NCBI RefSeq assembly: GCF_003945595.2
Contig: NW_024105098.1
Location: 2,232,001 to 2,296,000, forward strand
Length of the DNA: 64,000 bases
Origin: Pipra filicauda
Lineage: Eukaryota > Chordata > Aves > Passeriformes > Pipridae
Direction of reading: 5' to 3'
This document shows positions 11,224 through 21,690 of this stretch, piece by piece. The translations under genes and the position numbers were made by a program. The notes beneath the pieces are model-generated. The model did no database searches and was not told the origin of the DNA. It saw only the letters and a list, made by a program, of their open reading frames with translations. Each line of letters starts with the position of its first letter. Position 1 is the first letter of the stretch.

Positions 11224-14200
11224 GTTTATTTTGAATTTTGAACAGATGAATGTTTTTAAGTAAAATATATGCATTTCTGAACTTCAGCTTAACTTACATT
11301 ATCCTTCCTTTTTAAAGAGAGAAATAGAGGAAGGCAGTAGACCCCAAATTCCAAGCAGCACATTTTGTACTGACAAGATCAAAGAGTTCTTTACTACAAT
11401 GCAAGGTCACTGGTACTGATACCATGCTCAAATCCGTGGAATGGGTCAGCTGGATTGGGTTTGGGTTTCTTTACATTTCTAGAAGGCAAGCTCATACTTC
11501 AGGGTTAGGGGCACTGTTGGCTTTTCTGGGAAGGAGCACGTGGCTGCAGGATCAGCAGGAATAAGCTTTGCTTTCCTAGCCAGGAACTTGCTCAGCTAAT
11601 TGCTGAAGGATTGGCTTGTTCAGGGGAGAGGGATTTGCTGATCACTGGTACCAGCAGAGCGACCAGTGTGGTGCAGAATTAATTTGGCAGAGAGCAGAAG
11701 GAGCTGCCAAGCAGTGGTTAAGGGATTGCTTTTGTTCTGCATCCTTTGCCTCTGCAAAGAGTTAATTGACTTCCAGATCATCTCCACAAAGGATCTGCTG
11801 GGAGCATGAAGTTGGGGGAGGGATGGAAAAAACAGAGCTTTGGTTTGGTTTTGTTTTCTGGCTCAGCAGTGTTGCTGCAGGTCCCTGTACATAGGCAGAT
11901 ACACACTTGCATGGATTTAGATTCCTGGATAACAAGGATGGGGCTGGACTGTGATGGGGTTGGACTGCACCTGGAGGCCTTGACTTGTGCCTGGGATTGT
12001 GCCTGGAAGTGTGGAGAAGCAAACATGAGTGCAGACCAAGACTGTGGGAGGTTAGGCTGGAATGGGAGAGCCCAGGGCTTTCCCAGGCAGGTGTGCCTGG
12101 AGCAGCAGGGCAGCAGGAGCCTCCTCAGGGGTGCAGTCCAGGGCTCTGGGCCCTTTGGGGTTCAGTTTAGCCCGTGGTTAAGCCAGACTCTGCAGGCACT
12201 GTATTTCCACAGCACTAACAGGCACTAGGGATTGCAGCCAATGGCTTAAACCAAATCTTTCTTCTCCTACACTGAACTCTAGGGGGGCTGCAGCAAGAAG
12301 AGAGGTCTGTAACTTTGCTAACCAATTTTGATGAGTATCTAAATCTTCTGTTTCTGATCAGAAGGTCAAATTGTGACAGCCTTACTTTTTTTCCAAGGTA
12401 ACTACTTGTGTCAGAAAATGTGACCACAGTTTGGCCTGGAATTTGAATGTGCTGTGTATCAGATAACTGTTATCACTTGGTTGCAAAGGACAATATCTAC
12501 ATTTCATGTAACTTCTTCCACTCTCAAAGACAAATAAAAGTGAGCACCTGACACTTTTTCCCCAGGCATTGCAGTAAGTGACTGGCAGTTTTTTAATGTC
12601 CTTCTGCAAATTTTTCATGATGGACTTTGGGGGTTGGACAAAAGGGAAAGTAAAAATATGTGAGAACTTGTTAAATGTCAGTACCTCAGAAGCAAAAAGT
12701 CTTGTTCATAAAATTGAATCAAATATATTTTTACCTGAACTGAGAAGGAGGTTCTGAGGCAGGTGTTGTAAGTGCAAAAGTGTCTGATGTGCTCCGGTTA
12801 CACTCCTGTGTTTGTTTAGGAGCTCAAGTTCTTCTGTATCTCTTCTCTTCCTTCCCCAACTCACATTTCTAAAAGCAAATCTGAGTTTGATTCTGTAGAA
12901 CTTCGGTGCCTAAAGGTGTTCAGAAAAAAGGTGAGTAAAAGTATCTCTGTACAAGTTCTGAGGTGGTTTCCTACAATTCTGCCAGAAAAGCTAAAAACCA
13001 ATGCTCAGACAATCTCGTTGCTGCATGAGAACAGTTGAAGTTTTCCACAGGTATTGAGAGGACAAACTGTGTTGGATGAGGACATTTTTACATTCAGTTA
13101 AGCTTTGTGAATAATTTTTGATGTTGCTATAGGTATGTACAAAAAGAAGAATACTGTAAATAAAGAGAACTTTACCAGAACATGGAGATTTTTCTCAGCT
13201 TCCTGGAGAAATCTGAGCTCTCTGGGCCTGCCCCTCTGCAGCCTGAGAGTCACAGTGGGAACAGACTTTGCTGGTCACCCAGAGCTTTCCCAACTTAATG
13301 AGGTGGCAGCAGCTTGTGAATGCCGGGGCTGTTTGCAGAACCAAAGCAGAGTTTGTCTGGACATCATGTGAATCATCAGGATTTCTGCTCTTCTTGTGCC
13401 ATTTCTCTGCTGAAACCCCACCCTGATGAATTTTGATAAGTATGTCCTCTCTTTATATCTGGGTCTAGTGCTGGAAGTCCCTCTTGCAGAGGTAACACCT
13501 GTCAACAAAGTGAATTTGGGACAGGAGCTGTCAGACAAGTGAGACCTTTGGCTGCTCCCCACCACCTTCATTCCACGTTTGGACTGTCTTTCCCACACAG
13601 AAAATCCAGTGAGACACAATCTGGCTGTTCCAGTCACAGATGTGCATTGTGGCAGTGACAGAAGCCAGGTGACCTGCTTAAAGCACCTTGTGCCAGGACC
13701 TTCCTAAGGCAAACATTTCACATTTTTTAAAATGTATTTTTCCAGACTTCACCCGTTGCAGCAGCAGCTGTGCCTCCCCAGAACTGCTGAAGCAGTGACA
13801 CGACAGACAGAGGAATAATTGAGGGGCATGAAATTAGATTCTCGAGTAGAAATGGGTTGTCTTTGGTACTCCTGAAATGGGAGAGGTGTCAATGTGCAGA
13901 ATTACAGCGGCGGTTGAAATCATCAGGGCTCCTCTGCAGGCTGATTTCAGCAAAAAGAGACATGTTGGGGGCATTGATGTACCAAAAACTGAACCCCCAA
14001 CCAGGAGGGACCATGGTCAGCTGGAGGATCAGGCCACCACCTCGTGTGCTGCGTGATGAGATGCAGCACAGCAGGGTCTGCCCTGGAGCCCAGGACCCCA
14101 TGGGCACGGATGGGGTGAGCCAAAACCTGGGAGGGGCTGGGCACTGGCACTGCTCTCGCTGCAAAGAAGGGAAAAACCAACCAGCCTCCCCAAACTGAGC

Positions 14201-14400
14201 TGTGTTTGGGGCTGGGACAGCAGGTTATCCCCAAACTGAGCTGTGTTTGGGGCTGGGACAGCAGGTTATCCCCTTGCTGGGGTCTGGATCCCACACCTCG
14301 CTTTGAGCCCCCAGTTCAGGAGGGATGTGGGATAACTGGAGTGGGGGTGAGTGGTGGAGGGGGGAGCTGGGCAGGGGTGACAGGACAGGGGAGGCAGAAA
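11224..14400. other. Intergenic region between ARMC8 and NME9
   Basis: About 3.2 kb without a supported gene. Open frames up to about 120 codons occur on both strands but none shows a known domain or splice context. A 41-bp tandem duplication lies at 14188-14269. GC content rises toward 14,400, where the NME9 promoter probably begins. Confidence 0.6.
14188..14269 (+). repeat. Perfect 41-bp tandem duplication
   Basis: Two copies of a 41-bp unit starting ccccaaactgagctgtgttt at 14188 and 14229, with a third partial start (cccc) at 14270. It lies just upstream of the NME9 promoter region. Confidence 0.95.
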
Positions 14401-14685
14401 GGCTCCAAGTGCAGCTGCTGGAGGGGGAGTTCTAGGGGAGACAGAGCTGAACTTCCCAGCTGGAGCGGGCACGGAGGAGGGAGCGGGGCAGGCTGGGCTG
14501 ACGCGCTGCCCCGGCAGAGCCAGCGCTGCCATGGCAGCCTTGGGGCCCTGCCAGCTGGACACAGGTCCTGGCAGGCCCTGCTGGGCCCATCCCCTTCTCC
14601 CACCCTCCAGGCGAGGGGGACAGGCTCCTGTGTCTGGAAGCGAGCGGCAGTTCAGGCCCTGCAGCAGCACCTCGACTCTGTGAAG
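14400..14685 (+). promoter_or_regulatory. NME9: Probable NME9 promoter region and non-coding first exon
   Basis: GC-rich stretch ending in a strong donor (gtgaag|gtaagag, GT at 14686). An acceptor ttcctgcag ends at 14909, just before the ATG exon, so a 224-nt intron inside the 5' UTR is likely. The transcription start is not visible. Inference from splice signals only. Confidence 0.45.
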
Positions 14686-14913
14686 GTAAGAGCAAAGCTG
14701 TGCCCAGATTTTGGGCACTGCTGAGCCACCCCCTGTCCTTGCAGCAGGGCCAGGGTGCTGCTGTGGGTGCTTTGTCCTGGGTGGAGGGTCAGAGCCAGGT
14801 GAAAGGCTCTCTCTATGGTGCAGGTTGGCCAGCAGTTGGACCCACGGGATCAGAGGACGTCGGCAGTGCTTGCGCTTGGAGGGCTGCTCACAGGATCCTG
14901 TTCCTGCAGAGGG

Positions 14914-14946
14914 ATGGCTGCAAAGAAAAAGGAGGTAGAGCTGCAG
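14914..14946 (+). CDS. NME9: NME9 coding exon 1
   Basis: ATG at 14914, donor gtcagt at 14947 after ctgcag. 33 nt, phase 0 at the end. Encodes MAAKKKEVELQ. The exon probably begins at 14910 after acceptor ttcctgcag. Confidence 0.85.
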
Positions 14947-17900
14947 GTCAGTAGGAGCCAGGCTTTTGAAAGACCTTGTAAACTCATAGTTAAGTGCAAA
15001 GGATGAAATTCAGTCTGGAGGTATCTCAGATGCTGCTGGCAGAGCCCTGCTGTGAGGTCCCTGGGGTGGAAAACATTCCTGAAGGCAGGTGGGAACAACG
15101 GGGAGGCCTGGCAGGTCAGATCTGCCCCTTGTCAGTGCTGTGGGGGCACAGGGAGGTGGTTGTGGGGCTGCAGGTTGTGTTCCAAGCTCTTAAGGGCTGG
15201 CACAGGTTTGGCTGCTGTCAGAGATCAGAATGCATCTGTGTTTCATGGGATAATTGCTCAGAGGACATCGAGGAGTAGGGAACTGGGGAAGGGGGGGTTT
15301 CTCCCGAGCGACAAATGTCACTGAACATCTCTGGCCAGGTCACGTATTCAGAAGGCTCCCTGTAAAAGTTGGGTGGTACGAGAAAAATTCTAAGGGTAAA
15401 AAACCTATTTCACAGTGATATGTGGAGGAATTTTGCCTTGTTTACAGTGCACAAGTGACCTAATGATGCTTTATAACTACTGCGTGGGGAGAGAGGGGTT
15501 CTGGGAGTGGTTCACTACGAGAAAACATTGAAAACCCAAAGTAGGTTCTGAAGGTCTGCTTCAAAATTTAAAATAAGTTCAGTCTTCACAAGAGAGAAAT
15601 AATGGAAGAGATTATGGGCTCTCTGGCCTTGTTTATTCACTGTTGAGATTGGAAAATGCCAACCTGTGTACAAAAGGAAGAGGAGCTCTCTATTAAGGTA
15701 AGAATGGACTCTGTTGCTGCTTGTCCAGCTCAGTTCCTGAGTGATGAGGAACATCAACCACACTGTGCCCCTTGGGCAGCCAAGGCAAAGCTGGGGCTGG
15801 GGCTGCAAAACTCTGGTTGTTCACACCTGCAGATGAAAGCTGAACCTTGGATACGATGGGATGTCCTGGAAAAGCTCTGGTTGTGTTAGAGAAGACCCAA
15901 GCCCAAGCAGCCTCAGCACTCCCAAATTAGCAAAGCATCTTGGAGGGTGCCACCAGTACTTGAGCCCATGGCTGAACTCATTATCACAAGTTATTGTCAT
16001 CAACCCTTTGGACTCATTGACATTCTGTGAAACACCCTGAGCGTGGTCCCAGCACCAGGAACAATTAAATGTCTCAATTCTGCAGGTGTTCTCTGAAAAA
16101 AAATAGGCTTGGGGTCATGTGCTGAACAGGCAAATGGACAGAGGTGTTTGAACAGCTCCCTTTGCCTGAGTGAGAAAGGTCCTGGAGAAACTGCCCTGGT
16201 GACACCTCTGAAAACCTGTGAGAGGCCACTGGAGTTTCCACTCTTGGAATTCTTGACTATGGGATTTTAGCAGCCCTTCAATGCCCGTTGGTGTTAATTA
16301 TTGTGAAATCATTGCCTTGGGGCAACTTCCTGTCTTCCATTGTAGTCTAAATGTAGTTGGGATTGATGAGACCAGCTGAGGAAGGAACTGGGAATCCTCA
16401 TTGTTCAGGATGAACAAAACCAGATCTTCATTTCTCAGGAAGCCTTTTTTTTATTAACTTGCTGTGTTTTTAAGTACTTACTGAGGGGCAAGTCCTGTAA
16501 GATGGGGAAGATGCTAAAGATCTTTTCCTTTCTAATAACAGTATTGGAAGTGTGGGATAATACAGCACGTGGCACAGTGTATGGAATTGTCTAGGGCATC
16601 CTTGACAGGGTAAATCCCTGAGCAAGCTGATCTAACACTGAGCAGGGCATTAGATGAAGAACTCCACAGATCCCTCCCAACCTAGAACTTTGTATTCTCT
16701 GTTCACTGTGTTTTGGAAGTCTTTGGATACAGCTGGGAATTCAGGTGAGGACACGCTGGGCTCAGCCCCCCTCTAGTGCCCACACATCGCAGGAGCTCTG
16801 TATTTACTGCTTTATTTGAGCAAGACTGAAACCTCTAAAAGTAGCACAGCTCATGTGCAGGCCAGGGGAGAAGCTGCTGCTGGAGAATCCCCTGCCTTGT
16901 GAGTCCCTGTGAGGACTGGGCTGAGCTGGGTGTGGGGAAGGGAGGCTGTGGAGCAGCACCCAGTGCTGCGGGACAGCCCAGCCCACCCTCCTGCTCTGGG
17001 CTCCCATGGGAGGGCCCTGCTCAGCTGGGTCCTGCTCTCAGATCTTGCTGCGTGGCCCCACAAGGAGTTGTGTTGCCAGAAAAGCAGGAGAGTGCCAGGA
17101 AGAACCTGAGGCTGTGATGGGTGTCTCACAGCCCTTCCCCCTTGCTCTGTAGGTGACAGGGTCTGGTGGGTTCAGTTGGAGCTCTGGGCAGTCAGACAGG
17201 CCCTGGCTGTGGGTCTGGGCTCCCAGTTTGGGGAGTCAGCCCCCAGAACAACTCTTGGCTTCTCTGTACACCAAGTCTGGGGCCCCCTGGCAGCCACTGT
17301 TCCAGTAGTGCCCCTAAATGAGGGAGAGCTTTCTCTTGGCTGGGTGCTGCTGCCTTTCCATCTGCCTTTCCCTGGATGTTGTGAGACATCGTGCCCAGCT
17401 GGTCAGAGGTGAGAGGATCAGTCAGGAGAGTTTCCTGAGTGCTCAGGTAACTCCTCTTCAGGCAGATGTGTCCCTCTTAAGCAGTTTGTCCAGATGTTTG
17501 CAGCAACTGGGTGGTACCTTTGGACTTACTGTTGCTTTTACTGTGTTTTTACATTTTCACACAGATTAACATCACTAGCCAGGAGCTTTGGGAAGAAATG
17601 CTGTGTCTCAAAGGACTCATTGGTAAGGTTTGGTCAGCACACTGGGTTGCTCTTGTTCTGTGTTTAGAGGAATTATTAATGTTAAGGATGTTTAGTCAGT
17701 CCCTCCATTCCTCTTTCCCTGAATGGAAGGAAGAAATATTCCAACAGAGGTGAGACAAGCTGGAGGTTGTAGTCCTGTTCATGTGGGACAGTTGTCATGC
17801 AATCCAAGCAGTGCTGGTCCAGAAGCTTCTGGAGTGTCCAGTCCAGCCACTGCTTGGAACAGGACTGTCCCCAGCAAAGGAACAGCCCTGGCTCCCAAGG

Positions 17901-20576
17901 GTGCTCTCCCTCTGCAGTTCTCCCTAGAAAAGCTGGTCCCTCAAAGGGCACAGCCATGCCCATGTTTCTTTTGAAGGCTCCTCCACATAATTATTAGCTT
18001 GATATTTTACAATGTGATCTCATCCTCTGATCCAGCATCTCAAACCTTCCCAGGGTAGGACAGTTTCTACCTCAGAGTTGAATCCAGCCCTTCTAGTGTT
18101 TGGTCTACTGGTCTGTGTCTGAAGTGACCCATTTTCACCTCATTCTCACTCATTTTCCTGCTCACAGTTGTTGATGCATTTCAAGCCTGGTGTGGCCCGT
18201 GCAAAACAGTAGTGGATCTCTTCCAAAAAATCAGGAATGAAGTTGACAGTAATCTCCTGCATTTTGCTGTGGTAAGATCTCATTTGACGCTGCCTGCAAT
18301 ACCCAGTCCTCTGCAATTGGCAGGGGCCTGAAGGCTGAAGTGACTTTGTCTTTCCAATATTCAGCCCAAAGGATAACAGTGCAGGAGTTGCAGCTGCTGG
18401 GAGGGAACCTGCCAAATACAGGTGCTTGGGTTCATCTGTAAGAATTCATATAATGAAGAATTTTCAGGCTTTAATGGATCTGTCCAGATTTCTGCTTAAG
18501 CAAATAACACTGGACAGAGTTGTTAACACAAAGTCCCTCTGATGTACAGGGGGAGGCTGAAGGAGCTGGGTTTGGTCACCTAGAGAGGAAAAGGGACAGG
18601 TGTCAAGTGGGGGATGGATGGAGAAGGCAGAGACAGACATCTCTCAGTGGAACACAGCAACAGGACAGGAGAAAACGGGATAAGTTGCAGCAGGGAGAGA
18701 TCCAAGTAAAGAGAAGGAAAAAGTACTCGGTGTAGGAATGGTAGGACTGGGACAAGTTCCCAGAGGTGCAGAGCTGATTCTGGGAGATGCTCAAAACTAA
18801 CACAGCCTTGAACACCCTCCTGTACCACTGAGACCAGCCCTGCTTTGGGCAGTCTGGGATCAGAGCCCTTCAGAGGTCCCTCCCGACCTCAGTCCCACTG
18901 GGATTCTGTGTGTAAGTGCCTTTCCTGGCTGAAGGCAGCTCTGGATCGTGGAGAGAGCCGAGGGCAGGGAGGTTTCTCACAGCTCAGCACTCCTGCTGCT
19001 GCCTCTGCTGCCACCACAGCTCCTCCTGCCACTTCTCTGCTCATGGACAAGAGGCTCCCATTTCATTTTCCAGCCTTCTTCTGTGGGACTCACCCAGGCA
19101 AGCTGCTGGGAATAGACATTCCTGTCCCAGCAGAGCTGCTGTTCCAGCTCCTGCAGGTGAGATCTGCCTGCTTCTCAGGTCACTGCTGCTGAGCTGGGAC
19201 TTGGTTGTGGCCCTGGCTCTGACCGGTGTCACTTTGTCCCCCCAAACCGGGCCCCAGAGGTGTTTCCCCGTGTGGGGGGTGAGGACCAGCCAGCTGAGGG
19301 GGGCTGAGTCCAGGCATGTGCTTCCCTGTGGAGCAGAAATGCTTTCCTAGAAACACCTGCTCTATTTCCCATTTCTTTCAGGCTGAAGTTGATTCCATCG
19401 ATGCTCTGGAAAGATACAGAGGACGATGCCAGCCTGTCTTTCTGTTTTATGCTGTGAGTGAAAACGTTTTCCCAGTAGATGCACAGCAACAAACATGACC
19501 TGCTGGTGGGAACAACTGGCCTTTTGGAGGGAGATTCTATTTCTTTAATGTGTGATGAGCAAATTTTATTTGCTCTGTATCTGCTGGTGATCAAGTGCTG
19601 TGGGGATTAAAATATAGTCAGTGTGTTGCCCTGTGAGGTCGTCAGGTTCAGTCCTGCCTATGCAGGACCTCACTTCTCTCACAAACTGCTTTGCTTCTTC
19701 CTAAGACTGATGAGGAACCACAGAGAAGGTTGTTCCAAAGCTTTCCTCTTGTGGAGCAGAGCAGCTCTGTCAGGGAGGAGGGCCTGGTACAAAATGTTGT
19801 GGGTGATGTGCTGCTGGGGGGATTTCCAGGGCCCAGAGAGTACAATCTGAGCACTGACTGACTGATTTGCTTTCCACACCTTCCAGGAGGGAGAATTAGT
19901 GGCTGTTGTAAGAGGAGTGAATGCACCACTGCTGCAGAAAACCATCCTGGAACAGCTGGCAGGGGAAAGAAAGGTTTTAGAACATGGAGGAGAGCAAGTG
20001 CTGGTAATGAGTCACTAAAACCTTAAATAGCTGTAGATGTGCATGTCAGAGGAGAGGTTCAGCTCCCCAGGGCCAGCACAGCTCTAAAGCAGAGTTCCTT
20101 CCTTGCAAAAATCCCCAGCCCAGCCCCTGTGCTGAGCCGCTGCCAGAGGAGCTGGCTTTTTGTGTGTGCTCCAGACTGCTTTGGTTCTGAGGAACCAAAC
20201 TGCCATACCTGTGTGTGATCTGCTACTCTGAAGGCATCCCAAAGCCTGCAGGCTCCCTCTGGTGACAATGGCTGGCCTGTTCCTGGGAAGGCTTTCCCCG
20301 GCTCTTGGTCAGCTGATGGAGAGCTCAGCCGGTGACCCCGGACAGGCAGAGCCTCTGCCCTCACTGCTGAGCTGAGCCCGACCCCGAGGGCAGCAGAGGG
20401 CTGCTCCCTGCTCAGGTGGAGCTGGGAAGGGGGGCCCTGCCTGGCAGGGGCTCACCTGGAGGGCAGGAGGACACTCGGGACCTTCCTTGCTCATCCACCC
20501 GCTCTTGCAGATGCGAGACAGAGCCAAGGAGGAGGGAAGCACAGCTGCTCTGCAGGGACAACAGCGGGAGGGCTGA
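14914..20576 (+). CDS. NME9: NME9 (TXNDC6)-like thioredoxin-domain protein, thioredoxin-only form
   Basis: Thioredoxin-fold protein of the NME8/NME9 family, known from axonemal and ciliary microtubules. Coding exons: 14914-14946, 17565-17622, 18168-18271, 19382-19453, 19887-20003, 20511-20576; 447 nt plus TGA, 149 aa. The start MAAKKKEVELQ resembles the NME8 start and has a good Kozak context (G at -3 and +4). The thioredoxin active site WCGPC is intact (exon 3), followed by LLHFAVAEVDSIDALERYRG and the conserved QPVFLFYA strand. The last exon (MRDRAKEEGS) ends in TGA at 20574-20576. Mammalian NME9 continues into a nucleoside diphosphate kinase domain; none is seen here before VPS8. A splice donor (acag|gtaagg) follows the stop by four bases, so a rare alternative 3' exon is possible. 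Position next to ARMC8 supports orthology with NME9 rather than NME8. Confidence 0.85.
14947..17564 (+). other. NME9: NME9 intron after coding exon 1
   Basis: 2.6 kb. Contains exon-like traps (for example a short open stretch ending at a gtaaga donor near 15695) but nothing that fits the protein. No transposon recognised. Confidence 0.65.
17565..17622 (+). CDS. NME9: NME9 coding exon 2
   Basis: Acceptor cacacag ends at 17564, donor gtaagg at 17623. 58 nt, leaves 1 nt. Encodes INITSQELWEEMLCLKGLI, aligning with the first helix of NME8/NME9 thioredoxin domains. Confidence 0.93.
18168..18271 (+). CDS. NME9: NME9 coding exon 3 (thioredoxin active site)
   Basis: Acceptor ctcacag ends at 18167, donor gtaaga at 18272. 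104 nt completing a Val codon. Encodes VVDAFQAWCGPCK through LLHFAV, with both redox cysteines of CGPC present. Confidence 0.96.
18545..18915 (+). mobile_element. Degenerate CR1 LINE 3' fragment
   Basis: Starts with the CR1 motif ggaggctgaaggagctggg and includes ctcagtggaacacagcaaca. It ends with cttcagaggtccctcccgac and attctgtg, which is the CR1 3' end. Roughly 370 bp, strongly diverged, same strand as NME9, non-functional. Recognised by eye from the avian CR1 consensus. Confidence 0.82.
19382..19453 (+). CDS. NME9: NME9 coding exon 4
   Basis: Acceptor tttcag ends at 19381, donor gtgagt at 19454. 72 nt, phase 0. Encodes AEVDSIDALERYRG through VFLFYA, including the proline (QP) facing the active site in thioredoxin folds. 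Confidence 0.95.
19454..20510 (+). other. NME9: NME9 introns before and after coding exon 5
   Basis: Introns 19454-19886 and 20004-20510. GC-rich toward the right. No RNA gene or transposon recognised. Confidence 0.6.
19887..20003 (+). CDS. NME9: NME9 coding exon 5
   Basis: Acceptor ccttccag ends at 19886, donor gtaatg at 20004. 117 nt, phase 0. Encodes EGELVAVVRGVNAPLL through HGGEQVL, the last strand and helix of the thioredoxin domain (compare KIQGANAPLV in NME8). Confidence 0.93.
20511..20576 (+). CDS. NME9: NME9 terminal coding exon with early stop
   Basis: Acceptor gctcttgcag ends at 20510. Encodes MRDRAKEEGSTAALQ then seven more residues and TGA at 20574-20576. No similarity to the NDK domain. 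Because a donor lies at 20581, the exon could end there, leaving the stop four bases from an exon junction. It is the least certain exon of the gene. Confidence 0.65.
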   Translation: MRDRAKEEGSTAALQGQQREG

Positions 20577-21496
20577 ACAGGTAAGGCAGGGACAGTGTAG
20601 GATGCTCTCTGTGCCTTTGGTAAGTGCCTCTGCTAAAGCTGGAACCTTCAGCCAGGGTTCAGCTCTGCTGGGGCACCACAGGGAAGATTCCTGTCCCTGG
20701 GCACAGCCCAGCTCTGCCCATCCCTGGCAGATCAGCACATGAGAGCGTCCCCTTGGAACCCGGGTAAGACACCAGGGGAGCCTGGGTGTCTGATATCCCG
20801 AAACTCAGTTATTTTTCCTTCCAGTGTGTGTTTTACTTTACATTTGACTCCCCTCACCTTCTGGCCTGGTGAGGGCTCTTTGGCTTTGTTCTGTTTCCAA
20901 CACAAGCACTGAAATAGCCGCAACTGTTGCTAAACCCCCCGCCCCTCAAGTGGTTTTTAAAAGAAAACACAAACACTTGGGCACCAAATCTGGTTACACC
21001 AGCTCCTGCCTTGTTTCAATTAGCCACCTCTTCCCAAAGGCTTTGTCTCTGGTCCCAAAAGGGACATTTTTTCTAGGCTTTCCTGGGACACGTTTGTAGC
21101 CTGGGGCTGTGCACACCAAACCCCGGGAATCGCGGCAGAACCCGCCCGGCTCTGGCAGAGGCCGGTGGGTGCCGGTGGGTGCCGGGCTGTGCCTCTTTTC
21201 TTTGCTCATCACTGACATTGTCCCTTTCCTTCTCTCGGAGACTGACGGACCCCCGGGCCCGGGATCGCGGCCGGCAGCGTGGAAGAGATGCGGGGTTTGC
21301 CGATAAATAAAAGGATTAGCGGGCAGCATGGCTGGCTCGGTGTCCCTCGGTGTCCCCCCGTGTTCCCCCCGTGCCCCCCGTCCCCGGTGCCGCGCGGCCC
21401 CTTTAAGGCGGGCGCGGGGGCGGTCTCTCGGCGCTGCGGCTGCGCGGGGCGGACGCTGTGACCACGGGTTCGAGTCCCGGCGGTGCCGGCCCGGCC
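20577..21496 (+). promoter_or_regulatory. NME9 3' flank and VPS8 CpG-rich promoter / 5' UTR
   Basis: 920 bp between the NME9 stop and the VPS8 ATG. The left part has no AATAAA; the first one is at 21306-21311, inside gataaataaaagg, which also looks like a TATA-type element. From about 21380 the sequence is very CG-rich with GC boxes (gggggcgg near 21416) and no other TATA. This is the likely VPS8 promoter. No NDK-domain coding sequence is seen here. Confidence 0.6.
21306..21311 (+). terminator. NME9: Candidate NME9 poly(A) signal AATAAA
   Basis: First canonical hexamer downstream of the NME9 stop, 730 bp away and 186 bp before the VPS8 start codon. It might instead serve VPS8 as an AT-rich core promoter element. 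Confidence 0.35.
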
Positions 21497-21690
21497 ATGG
21501 CCGCTGCCCCGGACGGAGCGGAGCCCGAGCTGCCCACGGAACCGCCCGTGCACCGGCTCAGCGTGGCCGAGCTCGACCGTGAGCTGGACTCCCGCAGCGA
21601 GCTGGTGAGGCGCGAACCGCCGCCCAGGCGGCACGGCCGGGCCGGGGGGGCTGCTCCGGCCCGGGCGCTCCCGCAGGGCCCCGGGGCCGC
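21380..21690 (+). promoter_or_regulatory. VPS8: CpG island over VPS8 exon 1
   Basis: Very CG-dense stretch with many CpG dinucleotides spanning 5' UTR, exon 1 and the start of intron 1, as expected for a housekeeping-type promoter. Start site unknown. Confidence 0.75.
21497..21604 (+). CDS. VPS8: VPS8 exon 1
   Basis: ATG at 21497 in a strong Kozak context, donor gtgagg at 21605. 108 nt, 36 codons, [13 protein letters not shown] through DSRSEL. Only [16 protein letters not shown] aligns with human (IDMDKELEFKNDL); the rest differs and is shorter than the human N-terminus. Confidence 0.88.

Larger units (their letters stand above)
17623..19381 (+). other. NME9: NME9 introns flanking coding exon 3
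   Basis: Introns 17623-18167 and 18272-19381. The second carries an old CR1 fragment (18545-18915). Nothing else recognised. Confidence 0.65.

Noticed and set aside
13275..13637. 120-codon minus-strand open frame between ARMC8 and NME9
   Set aside because: No recognisable domain and no supporting signals.
15655..15700. Possible extra NME9 exon (a lysine/glutamate-rich stretch ending in a gtaaga donor)
   Set aside because: No good acceptor at its start. Joining exon 1 to the exon at 17565 matches NME8/NME9 without it.
21440..21500. Complete tRNA gene
   Set aside because: Only a T-arm/B-box-like piece is present; no acceptor or anticodon stems can be drawn.
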